A stretch of DNA of 5,863 nucleotides, taken from positions 1 through 5,863 of the forward strand of contig CALMLK010000282.1 of the NCBI GenBank assembly GCA_937868035.1, written 5' to 3'. Under the pieces are notes generated by a model. That model was given only the letters and a program-made list of their open reading frames with translations. It ran no database searches and was not told the DNA's origin. Source of the stretch: an uncultured Alphaproteobacteria bacterium. GTDB lineage: Bacteria; Pseudomonadota; Alphaproteobacteria; Rhizobiales; Aestuariivirgaceae. Shown here piece by piece: positions 5,755 through 5,863 of this stretch (position 1 is the stretch's first letter; every line of letters begins with the position of its first letter). The position numbers and the translations under genes were made by a program.

Positions 5755-5863
5755 GGCGATTTCCCCGCCCGCGGGGCATTGCTTGACCCGGTCGGCCTGC
5801 CCTGCCAAAGAGCGCGCGAAACAGGTTTCCGGGCATGTCCGGAGATACCTGCCTGTACAGATC
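5755..5863. other. Non-coding right edge with a compound inverted repeat
   Basis: No supported gene is seen in these 109 bases. They hold the small hairpin after choV, then a nested repeat at 5822-5851: outer CAGGT/ACCTG and inner TCCGG/CCGGA around GCATGT. A perfect 8-base palindrome, CTGTACAG (5853-5860), follows. A CTTGACC at 5782-5788 resembles a -35 element, but the bases 17 further on (CAAAGA) are a poor -10. The structured part could belong to a leader or promoter of the next gene, which lies beyond the window. Confidence 0.3.
5763..5776 (+). terminator. Small GC hairpin after choV, weak terminator candidate
   Basis: CCCCG (5763-5767) pairs with CGGGG (5772-5776) around CCCG, starting nine bases after the choV stop. 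No T-run follows, so it would be a poor intrinsic terminator. It could mark a Rho-dependent end or be incidental in GC-rich DNA. Confidence 0.25.

Noticed and set aside
4756..5808. 350-codon open frame on the minus strand across choV
   Set aside because: It is the mirror of the ATPase coding frame, with no motif and no ribosome-binding site of note.
5782..5811. Promoter after choV based on CTTGACC
   Set aside because: The bases 17 downstream (CAAAGA) are a poor -10, and no gene start is visible after it, so I do not list it as a promoter.
1..5863. CRISPR array, tRNA/rRNA, insertion sequence, phage or attachment-site signals
   Set aside because: I found no spaced direct repeats, cloverleaf, transposase-like frame or flanking duplications. 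The window is filled by housekeeping and transport genes of uniform composition.

Overview
This looks like an ordinary chromosomal stretch from a GC-rich alphaproteobacterium, most likely of the Rhizobiales/Hyphomicrobiales. Three things point there: the small psd–pssA pair with the alphaproteobacterial Psd N-terminus (a HREGYP motif followed by two membrane segments), a choXWV choline transporter closely matching the rhizobial type, and promoter candidates with a CTTGAC-type -35. Genus and species cannot be settled from this sequence.

Layout, left to right. Positions 1-1489 (+) hold the end-of-pathway genes for phosphatidylethanolamine: psd, which has lost only its first few codons at the window edge, and pssA, whose ATG overlaps the psd stop. 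Facing them on the minus strand, with 7 bases between the two stops, is a Gfo/Idh/MocA-family NAD(P)-dependent oxidoreductase (1497-2486). A 188-base divergent intergenic region (2487-2674) separates it from choXWV (2675-5754, +), which encodes the periplasmic choline-binding protein, the permease and the ATPase of an ABC importer. A strong hairpin with a short T-run lies between choX and choW. The choW and choV genes overlap by four bases. The last 109 bases hold no recognisable gene, only weak hairpins.

How the genes work together. PssA makes phosphatidylserine from CDP-diacylglycerol and serine, and Psd decarboxylates it to phosphatidylethanolamine. ChoXWV imports choline, which in this group can be oxidised to glycine betaine or, where a phosphatidylcholine synthase (Pcs) exists, condensed with CDP-diacylglycerol to phosphatidylcholine. 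The window therefore carries the supply side of both known bacterial phosphatidylcholine routes (PE methylation and Pcs), although neither pmtA nor pcs is visible. The oxidoreductase has an unknown substrate, and nothing beyond position ties it to choline.

I found no convincing new biological system. The points most worth a second look are small-scale: the choX/choW intergenic hairpin, a hairpin over the pssA ribosome-binding site, the dyad and leader structure in the divergent promoter region, and the degenerate C-terminal domain of ChoV.
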